Assembly: GCF_008042275.1 (NCBI RefSeq) | Contig: NZ_RDBK01000025.1 | Span: 1 to 37,392 of the forward strand | Origin: Streptomyces sp. OR43 | GTDB lineage: Bacteria > Actinomycetota > Actinomycetes > Streptomycetales > Streptomycetaceae | DNA: 37,392 bases | Direction of reading: 5' to 3' | Shown: in pieces, positions 24,981 to 33,338 of the stretch | How positions within the stretch are numbered: the first letter of the stretch is position 1 | Layout: each line of letters starts with the position of its first letter | Notes under the pieces: generated by a model | What the model was told of the DNA's origin: nothing | Databases searched by the model: none | What the model saw: the letters and a program-made list of their open reading frames with translations, nothing else | Program-made: the position numbers and the translations under genes

Positions 24981-25130
24981 GCCGGAACCCTCCCCCGAGA
25001 GCACTGCACTGTACGGATGACTCAGCGCATCGTAGAGCGAACGGTTCCATGGCGCCGCCGGCCTGTCGAGGATTTTATGAGCAGGGAGGACTGTCCCCGT
25101 GGACCCTTCGCGTTGGCGAGCTGTAGGCCG

Positions 25131-25149
25131 CTGAACGGTGACCGTTCAG
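25131..25149. terminator. Hairpin over the GNAT stop codon
   Basis: CTGAACGG-TGA-CCGTTCAG, 8-bp perfect arms, includes the stop codon of the acetyltransferase (25146-25148). Probable terminator between it and the STAND gene. Confidence 0.5.
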
Positions 25150-25739
25150 AACCGGCCGGTCTCCCGCCGCCACATCGACCACATCGGCGGCCCGGCCCGG
25201 AACGTCATCTCCTCGTGCAGGACGAAGCCGTGCCGCTCGTAGAACGTCAGATTGCGCCGGTTGCTCGACTCCAGGAACACCGGCCGCCCGTCCGCGTCGG
25301 CCTGCTCCAGCAGGGCGCCCAGCACCTGAGAACCTCGCCCGGTGCCGCGCGCGTCCGCGTGGGTGCCGATGTACTCGACGTACCAGTGCGGGGGACCGGC
25401 CGGGTGGCGGTGCTCCATCGCGAGCAACCGCACTCCGGTCCGGGGGAGTTGGGTCCGCGCCGCCCGCAGCAGCGTCCCCGAGTTGCGCAGCAGGTAGGTG
25501 ACCGGGAGCTTCCACTGCCCGGGCTCCGCCCACACCGCCGCCACCGTGCGCTCCTCGTCCGTCCACACCCGGCCTGCCGTGACCTGCTGGGCCAGATGCG
25601 CGGTGAACAGCAGCCGCAGCCTCCGGTCCCGGTCGTGCGGCATCAGCCAGGACCAGACGGGGTCCTCGGCGTAGGCACTGGCGAGGACGGCGGCGAGCGC
25701 CGGGACGTCGGAGGCGGTTGCGCGGACTGTGTCGGCCAT
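25146..25739 (-). CDS. GNAT family N-acetyltransferase
   Basis: 197 residues. The acetyl-CoA motif A is visible as YIGTHADARGTGRGSQVLGALL (about 123-144; R/Q-x-x-G-x-G/A), followed by FLESSNRRNLTFYERHGFVL, the usual alpha4-beta7 region. The N-terminal half (FAEDPVWSWLMPHDRDRRLR-like) matches GNATs of the 'toxin/antibiotic resistance' type. The acceptor is unknown. TACGCT (25748-25753 on the minus strand) ends 8 nt before the ATG. Confidence 0.88.
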   Translation of the reverse strand: MADTVRATASDVPALAAVLASAYAEDPVWSWLMPHDRDRRLRLLFTAHLAQQVTAGRVWTDEERTVAAVWAEPGQWKLPVTYLLRNSGTLLRAARTQLPRTGVRLLAMEHRHPAGPPHWYVEYIGTHADARGTGRGSQVLGALLEQADADGRPVFLESSNRRNLTFYERHGFVLHEEMTFRAGPPMWSMWRRETGRF

Positions 25740-25760
25740 GGCCGGGGAGCGTAGCGGTCA

Positions 25761-25774
25761 TCGGTGATCACCGA
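25761..25774. promoter_or_regulatory. Perfect 14-bp palindrome upstream of GNAT gene
   Basis: TCGGTGATCACCGA, 22 nt upstream of the start codon and between the putative -10 (25748-25753) and the expected -35. This is a good operator position for an unknown dimeric repressor. Confidence 0.45.
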
Positions 25775-25898
25775 CCAGAGGCGGGTCATTGTGGATCAAC
25801 CGGCCACCGGGGCACGAGTTTCGGCTATCACCGTGCAGCGTCTCGACCCGGCGCGGAAGGCCGTGGAAATCTGCCGGTGCCTCAGGAATACGTCCACG

Positions 25899-25931
25899 GT
25901 TCGCCCGCCGTTCGTTCCGTCGGCCTAGTTT
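25899..25931 (+). promoter_or_regulatory. Probable PHO box and promoter of phospholipase C gene
   Basis: Two adjacent 11-bp direct-repeat units, GTTCGCCCGCC (25899-25909) and GTTCGTTCCGT (25910-25920), resemble PhoP-binding repeats of Streptomyces (GTTCACC-type). TAGTTT at 25926-25931 fits a -10, placing the box over the -35 as for PhoP-activated genes. Confidence 0.5.
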
Positions 25932-25992
25932 GCGCAGGCACGCGCCGACGTCCCACCCTCCCCCTCGAATCGCTCCCCCGGAGGTGCCCCTG

Positions 25993-28062
25993 ATGACGCT
26001 CCACACCACCGAGTCCCCGTGCCCCGACACCGAGAACAGCGCCACCGGCGAGAACGCCGACGCATTCCGCATCACCCGCCGCCGGATGCTCCGGACGGCC
26101 GCCGTCGGCCTCGGCGCGATCGCCGCCGGGCCGGTCGCCGAGGCGATCGGCGGGGCGCGGGCCAGTGCGGCCGAGTACCACCTGCCCAACGGCTACAACG
26201 GCGACATATCCGACCTGAAGCACGTGGTGATCCTGATGCAGGAGAACCGGTCCTTCGACCACTACCTCGGTCAGCTGCGCGGTGTGCGCGGGCACGACGA
26301 CAAGCAGGTCCTGAAGTTCCAGGACGGCACCAACGTCTTCCAGCAACGCGACGCCACCGGCGCCATCGTGACGCCTGCCGTGTCGACCGCCACCTGGAGC
26401 GACAAGCACAACTTCTACGGTGCCAACGGCGGACGGTGGGACACCTGGGTGAAGGACAAGGGCGACCACTGCATGTGGTACTACACGCCCGACTACATGC
26501 CCTGGATGTACTCGCTGGCCTCCCACTACACCGTCTGCGACATGAACTTCTGCTCGATGCACGGGCCGACCATCCCCAACCGCTACTACCTGATGACCGG
26601 TTCGGGCGGAGGCGAGACCACCAACGCCAAGCAGAACAACTACAGCCGCACCTGGACCACGGTCCCCGAGCAGCTCCAGCAGGCCGGCATCGACTGGCGG
26701 GTCTACTCCGACAACAGCGGCAACGGCGTCGGCGGCAGCCTCCAGAGCGGCTACGTCGGCGAGTACGGCTGCAACGTCACCAACAGCTTCGCCGCCTTCG
26801 ACCCCCGCACGGCGGACGAGGCCGACCTCGCCCCCGGCACCGGCAAGATCTGGAAGGCCAACTCCTTCGTCTACGAGGGCGCCACCACGCCCAACGACGA
26901 CTCCGAGGCGAACCTCGACGCGGTCCTCCGCGACCTGATCGCGGCCTGTGAGCCGGGCGCCGAGCACCCGCTCCCCGAGGTCTCCTGGGTGGTGATGCCC
27001 GCCGCGTGGAGCGAGCACCCGGGCTTCGACACGGTGCACGGCGAGCGCTACATGAACAAGATCCTCAAGACGCTCCAGAGCAACGAGGACATCTGGAACC
27101 ACACCCTGGTGATCATCACCTACGACGAGAACGACGGAAAGTTCGACCACGTCCTGCCCCCGCGCCCGGAGGAGGGCACGCCCGGCGAGTACTCCGGCAC
27201 CACTCCGTACGGGTTCGGCCCCCGCGTACCCATGGTGCTGGTCTCGCCGTGGACCCGGGGCGGCTACGTCGCGTCGGAGGTGTTCGACCACACGTCGACG
27301 GTGAAGTTCCTGGAGACCTGGGCCGCGCACCTGGGCAAGCCGTTCACCTGCCCGAACATCACGGAGTGGCGCCGCTCGATCGCCGGCGACCTGACGAGCG
27401 CGATCGACTTCGCCCACCCGCGCCCGGGCCCGGTCGTCATCGCCGACCCGGTGACCGGCACCCCGCCGAAGCCGCCGCGCGACCGGCTGGAGCCCCGCGG
27501 CCTCTCCTTCCACCCGCACGCCACGTTCACCGAGGACCGCGCCGCCGGCACGGTGACCGCGTCCATGACGCTGACCGGCGGCCCGGAGGGCAAGGCGGTG
27601 AGCCTCCAGGTCTTCCCCGACCGGTACCTCGCGTTCGCCACCACCCCGTACACGGTCAGCGAGTCGGCCCCCCGCTCATACACCTGGGACACGAACACGA
27701 CCGACGGCAAGTACGCCTTCTCCGTCTACGGCCCCGACGGCTTCCTGCGCTCCTTCGCGGGCCAGGTGCTCACCGACGGCGCGAGCACACGCCACATCGG
27801 CCTTCCGCGCGTCGAGGCGGACTTGGTCAAGGGCCGTCGCACGGCGGTCGCGCTCCGACTGCACAACGACGGTAAGCACCCGCTCCGTTACACCCTCCAC
27901 GCCAACGACTACGCCGGCGGCACCCGCAGATACACGGTCCGGGGCGGCTCCTCCAGGACCGTGCACTGGCCCACCGAGCACGGCTACTACGACGTGGTCC
28001 TCACCGCCGACACGGGGACCGGCTGGACCCAGCGGTACGCGGGGCGGGTGGCGACGGTCTGA
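25993..28062 (+). CDS. Phosphocholine-type phospholipase C, Tat-exported
   Basis: 689 residues, typical for this family. Tat signal ITRRRMLRTAAVGLGAIAAG (27-46); phosphoesterase core with MQENRSFDHYLG (E84, N85), MHGPTIPNRYYLMTG, YDENDGKFDHV and GPRVPMVLVSPWTRGG; then two C-terminal DUF756-type beta domains (about 510-685). It hydrolyses phospholipid head groups outside the cell, releasing phosphoalcohol. ATG 25993 sits 9 nt after GGAGG (25980-25984). A PHO box upstream suggests induction by phosphate starvation. The terminator at 28093 ends the unit. Confidence 0.94.
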   Translation: MTLHTTESPCPDTENSATGENADAFRITRRRMLRTAAVGLGAIAAGPVAEAIGGARASAAEYHLPNGYNGDISDLKHVVILMQENRSFDHYLGQLRGVRGHDDKQVLKFQDGTNVFQQRDATGAIVTPAVSTATWSDKHNFYGANGGRWDTWVKDKGDHCMWYYTPDYMPWMYSLASHYTVCDMNFCSMHGPTIPNRYYLMTGSGGGETTNAKQNNYSRTWTTVPEQLQQAGIDWRVYSDNSGNGVGGSLQSGYVGEYGCNVTNSFAAFDPRTADEADLAPGTGKIWKANSFVYEGATTPNDDSEANLDAVLRDLIAACEPGAEHPLPEVSWVVMPAAWSEHPGFDTVHGERYMNKILKTLQSNEDIWNHTLVIITYDENDGKFDHVLPPRPEEGTPGEYSGTTPYGFGPRVPMVLVSPWTRGGYVASEVFDHTSTVKFLETWAAHLGKPFTCPNITEWRRSIAGDLTSAIDFAHPRPGPVVIADPVTGTPPKPPRDRLEPRGLSFHPHATFTEDRAAGTVTASMTLTGGPEGKAVSLQVFPDRYLAFATTPYTVSESAPRSYTWDTNTTDGKYAFSVYGPDGFLRSFAGQVLTDGASTRHIGLPRVEADLVKGRRTAVALRLHNDGKHPLRYTLHANDYAGGTRRYTVRGGSSRTVHWPTEHGYYDVVLTADTGTGWTQRYAGRVATV

Positions 28063-28092
28063 GGCAGGCGCTGAGCGACCGCTGACCGACGC

Positions 28093-28128
28093 GGCGGATC
28101 CCGGCGCCGCCCGGGGCCGGGATCCGCC
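28093..28128. terminator. Bidirectional hairpin between phospholipase and subtilase genes
   Basis: GGCGGATCCCGGC (28093-28105) pairs with GCCGGGATCCGCC (28116-28128), 13 bp perfect, 10-nt loop, between two convergent stop codons. Confidence 0.85.
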
Positions 28129-28147
28129 ACGCCGACTCGCGTCAGGG

Positions 28148-31100
28148 CTACTTCAGGCCGAACGCCCGGATGACGTCCTGCGTGACCTTCAGCCCGTCGG
28201 GACCTTCGGCGGTCGCCCGCAGCGAGACCCAGTCGTCGGGGTGGCGCGGCGTGCTGAGGGTCGTCCGCCACATCCCGTCGCCGGACCGCGTCAGCGTCAC
28301 CGGCCGCCAGGTGGCCCCGTCGTCGTACGACACCTGGAGCGTGGCCCCGGTCGCCGTGACGCCGCTCGTGTAGCTGGACGAGCTCAGACCCAGCGGCACC
28401 TTGCTCCCCGCGCGCACCTGCCCGCGCAGGTCGGTGTCGACGTCGTAGCCGAGGTCGAGGACCGGGACCTCCTTCTTGGGAGTGCCCTGCGGGGGCGCCG
28501 CAGAGCGGAACGTCCAGGTGGTGTCCGTGGACGTGGACGCGGCCCAGGTGCCGTTGTCACGGTCCGCCTTGAACGTGAGCGTGTACTCCTGTTCGGCGGT
28601 CGGCAGGCCGGTGGAGTAGCCGGCGTAGGTGCCCTTGGCCACCGTCGTTCCACCCATCAGCAGTTGGGAGGACGTGGTGCCGCCGGGCGACCGCGCGATG
28701 TGGCCGTCCGAGCCACCGGACCAGGCCGGCACGCTCCACGAGATCCCGTTGCTGGTGCGGCTGGGCCGCCACAGGCCCTCACCGAACCGGGGCGCGTTGA
28801 CCGGCTTGAACCAGTCACCGGGGTAGCGCTTGCCCGCGGCGTACACCTGCCCCGGCGCGACCTCCAGGACGGAGTCGGCACCGAGGGAACTCAGGTTGAG
28901 CCGGTGATCCTCGTTCCACTTGCCGAGCGCGGCGGGCGCGGGCGTGATGTAGTCGGTGCGCGTGGCCGGGTAGCCCTCCTTCTGCGTACCGCCCACGCCC
29001 TGCCCCCAGGCGGGCGTGAAGAGGCGGTGGCCGAGCCCTTCGCGCGTCCCCGCCTCCTTGCGGAGCGCGTAGAACGAGGTGTCCACACGCGCCAGATCGG
29101 CGGCGCCGGGGGAGTAGACCAGGTCCCGGTCCGGGATCGAACCGTTCTGGTACTGGAGCAGGTCGTACTGGTAGTCCGGGTAGCGGTGCTCGGTGAGGTT
29201 GAGGACGCCGAAGCCGGTCTTCGCCTCCTTGGCCAGCAGTGCCCCGTCCGCGCTGCCGGTGCCGGCCAGCGTCAGACCGTGGTTGTCGCCGAACGTCTCG
29301 TACAGCCTGCCGAGTTGGTCGTCGACGGTGATCAGCATGACCGCTCCCGCGTCGGCGGCGGCCCGTGCCCGCTCATCGGGGCTCGACGAGCCGCGGTCGA
29401 CGATGACGGCCCTGCCCTTCGCGTTCAGGCCGGCGTAGTCGGCCGGGGTGCCGGCGCCCGCGTAGACGGTCCGCAGAATCCGGTGACCGTCGTGGTAGGC
29501 GGTGCCGTCCTGCCCGGTGAGTTCGACGGTGCGACCGGTGCCGGTGGTCGCGTCGAGGGCCTTCTGCCGCAGCTGCCAGTGGACCATCAGGTCCTGCACG
29601 CCGTCCTCGGTCTGGGCCGCGGGCGAGATGTACAGGTCCGTGTACGTCTTGTCCAGGACGAACGCCGAACCGAGGGCGCCACCACCGGCGAGACTGCGCC
29701 GGTACTGGATGACCGTCTGCCCGTTCTCCGTCTCGCGCGGCGTGACGGCGCGCACCCGGCGGGCCTTGGTGGCGTCGAGGTGCGCCGTCGCACCGCCGGG
29801 GCCCACGGCGACGTCCGGAGCGACGAGCATGGCCATGCCGAGGTCGTCAGGGCCTTCCCCGTTCACGTCCAGGAAGCCGAACGCCGAGTAGCTGCGGGGA
29901 GGGAGGCGCAGCGTGGTGCTGCCGTACACCGCGACGAAGCCGGGCGACGCGTTGCCGGGATAAGTCAGGGCGACCGTACCGTTGGCGGGCTTTCCGTCCC
30001 GGCCGGTCAGCTCGATCGTGTAGTCGTAGGCCTCCGGCTCCTTGAACAGGGCGTACGCCGTGTGCGCGACGGCCTGGCCGGTCGCCCGGTCCGTCGCGGT
30101 GACCTGACCGGACAGACCCGCGGCCGACGTGGACACGGGCAGACCCGTCGGGTCGATTCGCACCGTCGCCTGCGCGGTGCCGCCCGCCGGGACGGTCACC
30201 GACGAGTCGGGCAGCGACACGGTCGTGCTCTTGGTGTCCAGGCTCAGATCCAGGGTGACGTCGGCAGTGCCGGTGTTGCGGTAGGTGACGGTGCGGTCGA
30301 CCGGCGCCGCGTCCGCGTTCGGCCACTTGAAGGCCGCCGTGGGCACGGAGCCGGAGGCCTCGATGGTGGACTCCACCGCCGCGGTGACGTCCATGCGTCC
30401 GTTGCCCTGCTGATAGGGCGTCATGCCGGTCAGCTTCTTCGACGTCGTCATCAGCGCGTTCTTGATCCGGTTCGCGTCCCAGTCCGGGTGCGCCTGGTGC
30501 AGGATCGCGGCGCCGCCCGCGACGTGCGGCGTGGCCATCGACGTACCGCTCATCGACTGGTACATCGGTGCGCCGGCCGCCGGGTGGGCGGCAGCGGCGC
30601 TGATGGACACGCCGGGCGCGGAGATGTCCGGCTTCAGGGCGTAGGAGTGCGCCACCGGCCCCATGCTGGAGAAGGCCGCCCGGCCATCGCGCTGGTCGAC
30701 CGCGCCCACCGTCAGCGCGGAGGCCGCGGCGCCCGGCGAACCGATCGAGCCCGCCGTGTAGTTGTTGCCGGCGGCGATCACGAACAGCGGGCCGCCGTCG
30801 GCGGACAGCCGGTCGACGGCCTGCGAGAGCGGGTCCGTCCCGTCGGACGAGGTGTTGGTGCCCAGGCTCATCGACACCACGTCGACACCCTGCGCCCTGG
30901 CCCACTCCATGCCCTCGATGATCCCCGACTCGGCGCCGCCGCCCGTGTCGGACAGCACCTTGCCGATGTAGAGCTTCGCGCCCGGTGCGACGCCCTTCTC
31001 CTTGCCGCCGGACGCGGCGCCCGACCCGGCGATCGTGGAGGCCACGTGCGTACCGTGCCCGTGTCCGTCGTCCGCGCTCTCACCGGGTACGAAGCTCTTC

Positions 31101-31888
31101 TCGGCGGCGACCACGTCCTTCAGGTCCGGGTGGGTGTCGTCGATCCCGGTGTCGAGGACGGCCACCTTGCTGCCGGTCCCGTCCAACCCCTTCGCCCAGG
31201 CCTCGGGCGCGCGCACCTGCGCGACCGAATCGCTGAGCGCCGCCTGCACCTTCCCGTCGAGCCACAGCTTGCCGATGCCGCTGCCCGCGTCGAAGCTGCG
31301 CGTCTTCGCCGAGGCTGCCGGGGCGATGTCCTTCCAGAACGCGCGGGCGTGCCCGGCGTCGGCCTTCATCGCCGTGGCGTCGGCCCTGGCGAACTTCCGT
31401 ACCAGCGAAGCCCCTTCCGGCGCGGCGGGCGCCGCGGCACTGCGCCCGCTCGCACCGGTGGCGATCACGGGGATGCCACCGGAGTGGGCGTCGTCGTAGC
31501 CCATGTCCACCAGCCCGGTGACGTCGAACAGCTTCGCGTCGAGCTTCCCGGCGGCGATGAGCCCCATCGCCTCGGTCGGAATCACATAGGTGTGGTGGCC
31601 GTAGCTCTGCACGCTCACTCCACCGTGAGCGCCCGGGGCCCGGTCGACGGTGACGTCGTCCTGGTCACCGGGCCGGTCGGTGTAATGGACGACATCCCCG
31701 GTGACCAGAGTGATGTCGTGGGCGGCCTGCCCGGCCGCCGCCGTGACCGCGGTGGTAGCGCTGCTCGTCGAAGCGGCGTCGTCCGCGGCGGCCGCCGGTG
31801 AGGCCAGAAGCGCGCCGCTGAGCGCCAGGGGCAGAGCGGTGGCGGTCGCCGCGGGGAGATACCGAAGTTTGCGTCTTGGTCGCGTCAT
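28148..31888 (-). CDS. Large secreted subtilisin-like serine protease (S8)
   Basis: 1246 residues. A Sec signal (about 1-35, ALLASPAAAADD) and a long propeptide (about 40-230) precede the S8 domain: D246 in VAVLDTGID, H278 in DGHGHGTHV, oxyanion N375 in AAGNN and S450 in GTSMATP. A PA-like insert lies at roughly 800-900 (NAKGRAVIVDRGSSS), then an unassigned C-terminal region. It degrades extracellular protein. The start is uncertain: ATG 31888 lacks a ribosome binding site, while an in-frame TTG at 31921 has AGGA 8 nt upstream and would add 11 residues. Monocistronic. Confidence 0.92.
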   Translation of the reverse strand: MTRPRRKLRYLPAATATALPLALSGALLASPAAAADDAASTSSATTAVTAAAGQAAHDITLVTGDVVHYTDRPGDQDDVTVDRAPGAHGGVSVQSYGHHTYVIPTEAMGLIAAGKLDAKLFDVTGLVDMGYDDAHSGGIPVIATGASGRSAAAPAAPEGASLVRKFARADATAMKADAGHARAFWKDIAPAASAKTRSFDAGSGIGKLWLDGKVQAALSDSVAQVRAPEAWAKGLDGTGSKVAVLDTGIDDTHPDLKDVVAAEKSFVPGESADDGHGHGTHVASTIAGSGAASGGKEKGVAPGAKLYIGKVLSDTGGGAESGIIEGMEWARAQGVDVVSMSLGTNTSSDGTDPLSQAVDRLSADGGPLFVIAAGNNYTAGSIGSPGAAASALTVGAVDQRDGRAAFSSMGPVAHSYALKPDISAPGVSISAAAAHPAAGAPMYQSMSGTSMATPHVAGGAAILHQAHPDWDANRIKNALMTTSKKLTGMTPYQQGNGRMDVTAAVESTIEASGSVPTAAFKWPNADAAPVDRTVTYRNTGTADVTLDLSLDTKSTTVSLPDSSVTVPAGGTAQATVRIDPTGLPVSTSAAGLSGQVTATDRATGQAVAHTAYALFKEPEAYDYTIELTGRDGKPANGTVALTYPGNASPGFVAVYGSTTLRLPPRSYSAFGFLDVNGEGPDDLGMAMLVAPDVAVGPGGATAHLDATKARRVRAVTPRETENGQTVIQYRRSLAGGGALGSAFVLDKTYTDLYISPAAQTEDGVQDLMVHWQLRQKALDATTGTGRTVELTGQDGTAYHDGHRILRTVYAGAGTPADYAGLNAKGRAVIVDRGSSSPDERARAAADAGAVMLITVDDQLGRLYETFGDNHGLTLAGTGSADGALLAKEAKTGFGVLNLTEHRYPDYQYDLLQYQNGSIPDRDLVYSPGAADLARVDTSFYALRKEAGTREGLGHRLFTPAWGQGVGGTQKEGYPATRTDYITPAPAALGKWNEDHRLNLSSLGADSVLEVAPGQVYAAGKRYPGDWFKPVNAPRFGEGLWRPSRTSNGISWSVPAWSGGSDGHIARSPGGTTSSQLLMGGTTVAKGTYAGYSTGLPTAEQEYTLTFKADRDNGTWAASTSTDTTWTFRSAAPPQGTPKKEVPVLDLGYDVDTDLRGQVRAGSKVPLGLSSSSYTSGVTATGATLQVSYDDGATWRPVTLTRSGDGMWRTTLSTPRHPDDWVSLRATAEGPDGLKVTQDVIRAFGLK

Positions 31889-31984
31889 AGGTGGGGTCTG
31901 CGCGGCCGGAGATCCTGCCAATCGCGGTTCCTGTGGCGGGACTGCGTCATGGCGAGAGTTCGTCAGGGAGACGGAAGGGTACGT

Positions 31985-32206
31985 TCAGCCGACGGCGGTC
32001 AGCTCACAGGCGAAGCGGCGGACGGCATCGCTGAGGCCGTCCGGATCGTCGAAGTTCGCGAGATGCCTCGCCCGCGGGATCAGCTCGACCCGGGCCCGCG
32101 GATTGACGGTGGGGAACTCATGGTCCCGCGACCGGAAGACCGTGTCCTTCTCGCGGTTCAGGATGAGCGCGGGGTTCGAGTCGCTGACGGGTAGGCGCCG
32201 GCTCAC
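31985..32206 (-). pseudogene. C-terminal remnant of an alpha/beta hydrolase
   Basis: 73 codons from GTG 32206, which overlaps the TGA of the membrane-protein gene (GTGA). The sequence PALILNREKDTVF, then ELIPRARHLANFDDPDGLSDAVRRF, looks like the last strand-helix units of an alpha/beta hydrolase, with the catalytic His in ARHLANF and the preceding Asp-like EKD. The nucleophile elbow and all earlier parts are missing and not found nearby. It might still be translated by coupling. Confidence 0.5.
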
Positions 32207-32769
32207 ATGAACGCCATGCACGCCGTGACCTCGCCGGACAAGGCGAGGGCGCCCCACAGGAGGATGCCGCCGACCGGCCGGACCGGGCGTCCGGCGTCTT
32301 CGCGCAGCATGGTCAAGTGGACGGCGACGGAGGCCGGCATCGAAACCGCCCCGACTGCGCCGGCGAACAGCAGCACTTCGAGGGCGAGTTGCTGCCACGC
32401 AGGGCTTCCGCTCCGCAGCACGCGGACCATCACGGTCAGGGCGGCTGCGGGCAGCAGTCCCAGCGCGGTGGTCGCCGCCACCCACCACCACCGTCGCCCC
32501 TGGCCCGCGAGCCGCCCGAACCAATGCCCCAGGGCCACGGTCGGCAGAACGTATACGGCTGTCAGCAACGCGCTCCCACCCAGCAGGGCCGGCAGCCCGA
32601 GCACCATGACGAGGGAGAGTGCGCCGACTCCGGGCGAAGAGCCGCCGCCGGACCATGCGGTCCACGCCGGCACGAGTGCGGCGATGACCACGCACAGGAC
32701 AGCCATCGACACGGACGACGGCGCCGCGCCCGGCCGGTTCGCTGCCCGCCCGTCCCACGGTTGCGCCAT
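32203..32769 (-). CDS. Small integral membrane protein, unknown function
   Basis: 188 residues with about five hydrophobic segments (starting VSMAVLCVVIAALVPAW; ALSLVMVLGLPALLGGSALL; WWWVAATTALGLLPAAAL; LEVLLFAGAVGAVSMP; ILLWGALALSGEV). No family recognised. Start ATG 32769 follows GGGGAGGGCGGG closely; a GTG at 32817 lies upstream of the transcription start expected from the promoter at 32818-32846, so the longer form is unlikely. Confidence 0.65.
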   Translation of the reverse strand: MAQPWDGRAANRPGAAPSSVSMAVLCVVIAALVPAWTAWSGGGSSPGVGALSLVMVLGLPALLGGSALLTAVYVLPTVALGHWFGRLAGQGRRWWWVAATTALGLLPAAALTVMVRVLRSGSPAWQQLALEVLLFAGAVGAVSMPASVAVHLTMLREDAGRPVRPVGGILLWGALALSGEVTACMAFM

Positions 32770-32817
32770 CCCGCCCTCCCCGGCCCCCGGATGCCACCCT
32801 GCGAGCGTGTCGGCCAC

Positions 32818-32846
32818 ACCCTACGCCCGTTACTGAACGCGTTCAA
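32818..32846 (-). promoter_or_regulatory. Promoter with embedded TGAACGCGTTCA operator
   Basis: On the minus strand TTGAAC (32841-32846) and TAGGGT (32818-32823) have a 17-nt spacer. The perfect 12-bp palindrome TGAACGCGTTCA (32834-32845) overlaps the -35, a TetR-family-type operator. No adjacent regulator gene is obvious. Confidence 0.55.
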
Positions 32847-32948
32847 TAGTGGCAGGATTCCTGTGCTGGCAGTCTCCGGTCCGGAAGGGGGGCAGAGCTC
32901 CTGGGCGCTGCTAGGGTCCGGGTGATCATCACACCACCTGGGGGAGCC

Positions 32949-33203
32949 ATGACGGCTGTTGTGCTGCTGACCGTTGGTCCCGTGCTACTTCTCCTGAGCG
33001 GAGCGGTCGCCCTGAACGTCCGGGGAGCCGCTCGCGGACTGGAGAGCTGGGCCGCAGCCAACCATGCACGGGTGATGCAGGCGCGCGGCGAGCTCGGGCC
33101 TTCCTATACAGCGCCCTCCGCCCGGTTCTTCCGGCGGGTCGCGACTCTCGTCGTCATGTGCGGGCTTGTCTTCACTCTCGGTGGCTGCCTCGAACTCCTG
33201 TGA
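32949..33203 (+). CDS. Small two-helix membrane protein, 84 aa
   Basis: Hydrophobic helices at about 3-23 (VVLLTVGPVLLLLSGAVAL) and 64-82 (VATLVVMCGLVFTLGGCLELL) flank a polar, arginine-containing loop. GGGGGAG precedes the ATG, and codon bias is normal. No family recognised; it may be a small Streptomyces-specific membrane protein. Its 3' end overlaps the HAD remnant on the other strand. Confidence 0.6.
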   Translation: MTAVVLLTVGPVLLLLSGAVALNVRGAARGLESWAAANHARVMQARGELGPSYTAPSARFFRRVATLVVMCGLVFTLGGCLELL

Positions 33204-33338
33204 GGCGGTCGATCGCCACGGCTGCGAGCGCGGGGAGGGGAAGCCCGTGCTCCCGCTCCCACTCGTCCGCAGCCGACCAAGGGCGGATCACGCCGTCGAG
33301 GTCGCGAACAGTGCGTCGCAGGAGAGGCGAGGCGTCAC
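33172..33338 (-). pseudogene. Frameshifted, truncated HAD-family hydrolase remnant
   Basis: GTG 33338 overlaps the DUF397 stop (GTGA) and opens VTPRLSCDALFA; then the frame must shift near 33303 to read DLDGVIRPWSAADEWEREHG and LPLPALAAVAIDRL, ending at TGA 33172. Restoring one G would give CDALFADLDGVIRPW, the HAD motif I (DxDG). Only about 55 of the expected 200 or so residues remain. A sequencing error could explain the shift but not the truncation. Confidence 0.55.

Noticed and set aside
28241..31801. Very long open frame opposite the subtilase gene
   Set aside because: Shadow of a GC-biased gene: the sequence is Arg/Gly/Val-rich, has no domain, and lies antisense to clear S8 catalytic motifs.
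32203..32817. Longer form of the membrane protein from GTG 32817
   Set aside because: The start would precede the transcription start implied by the promoter; ATG 32769 has a strong ribosome binding site.
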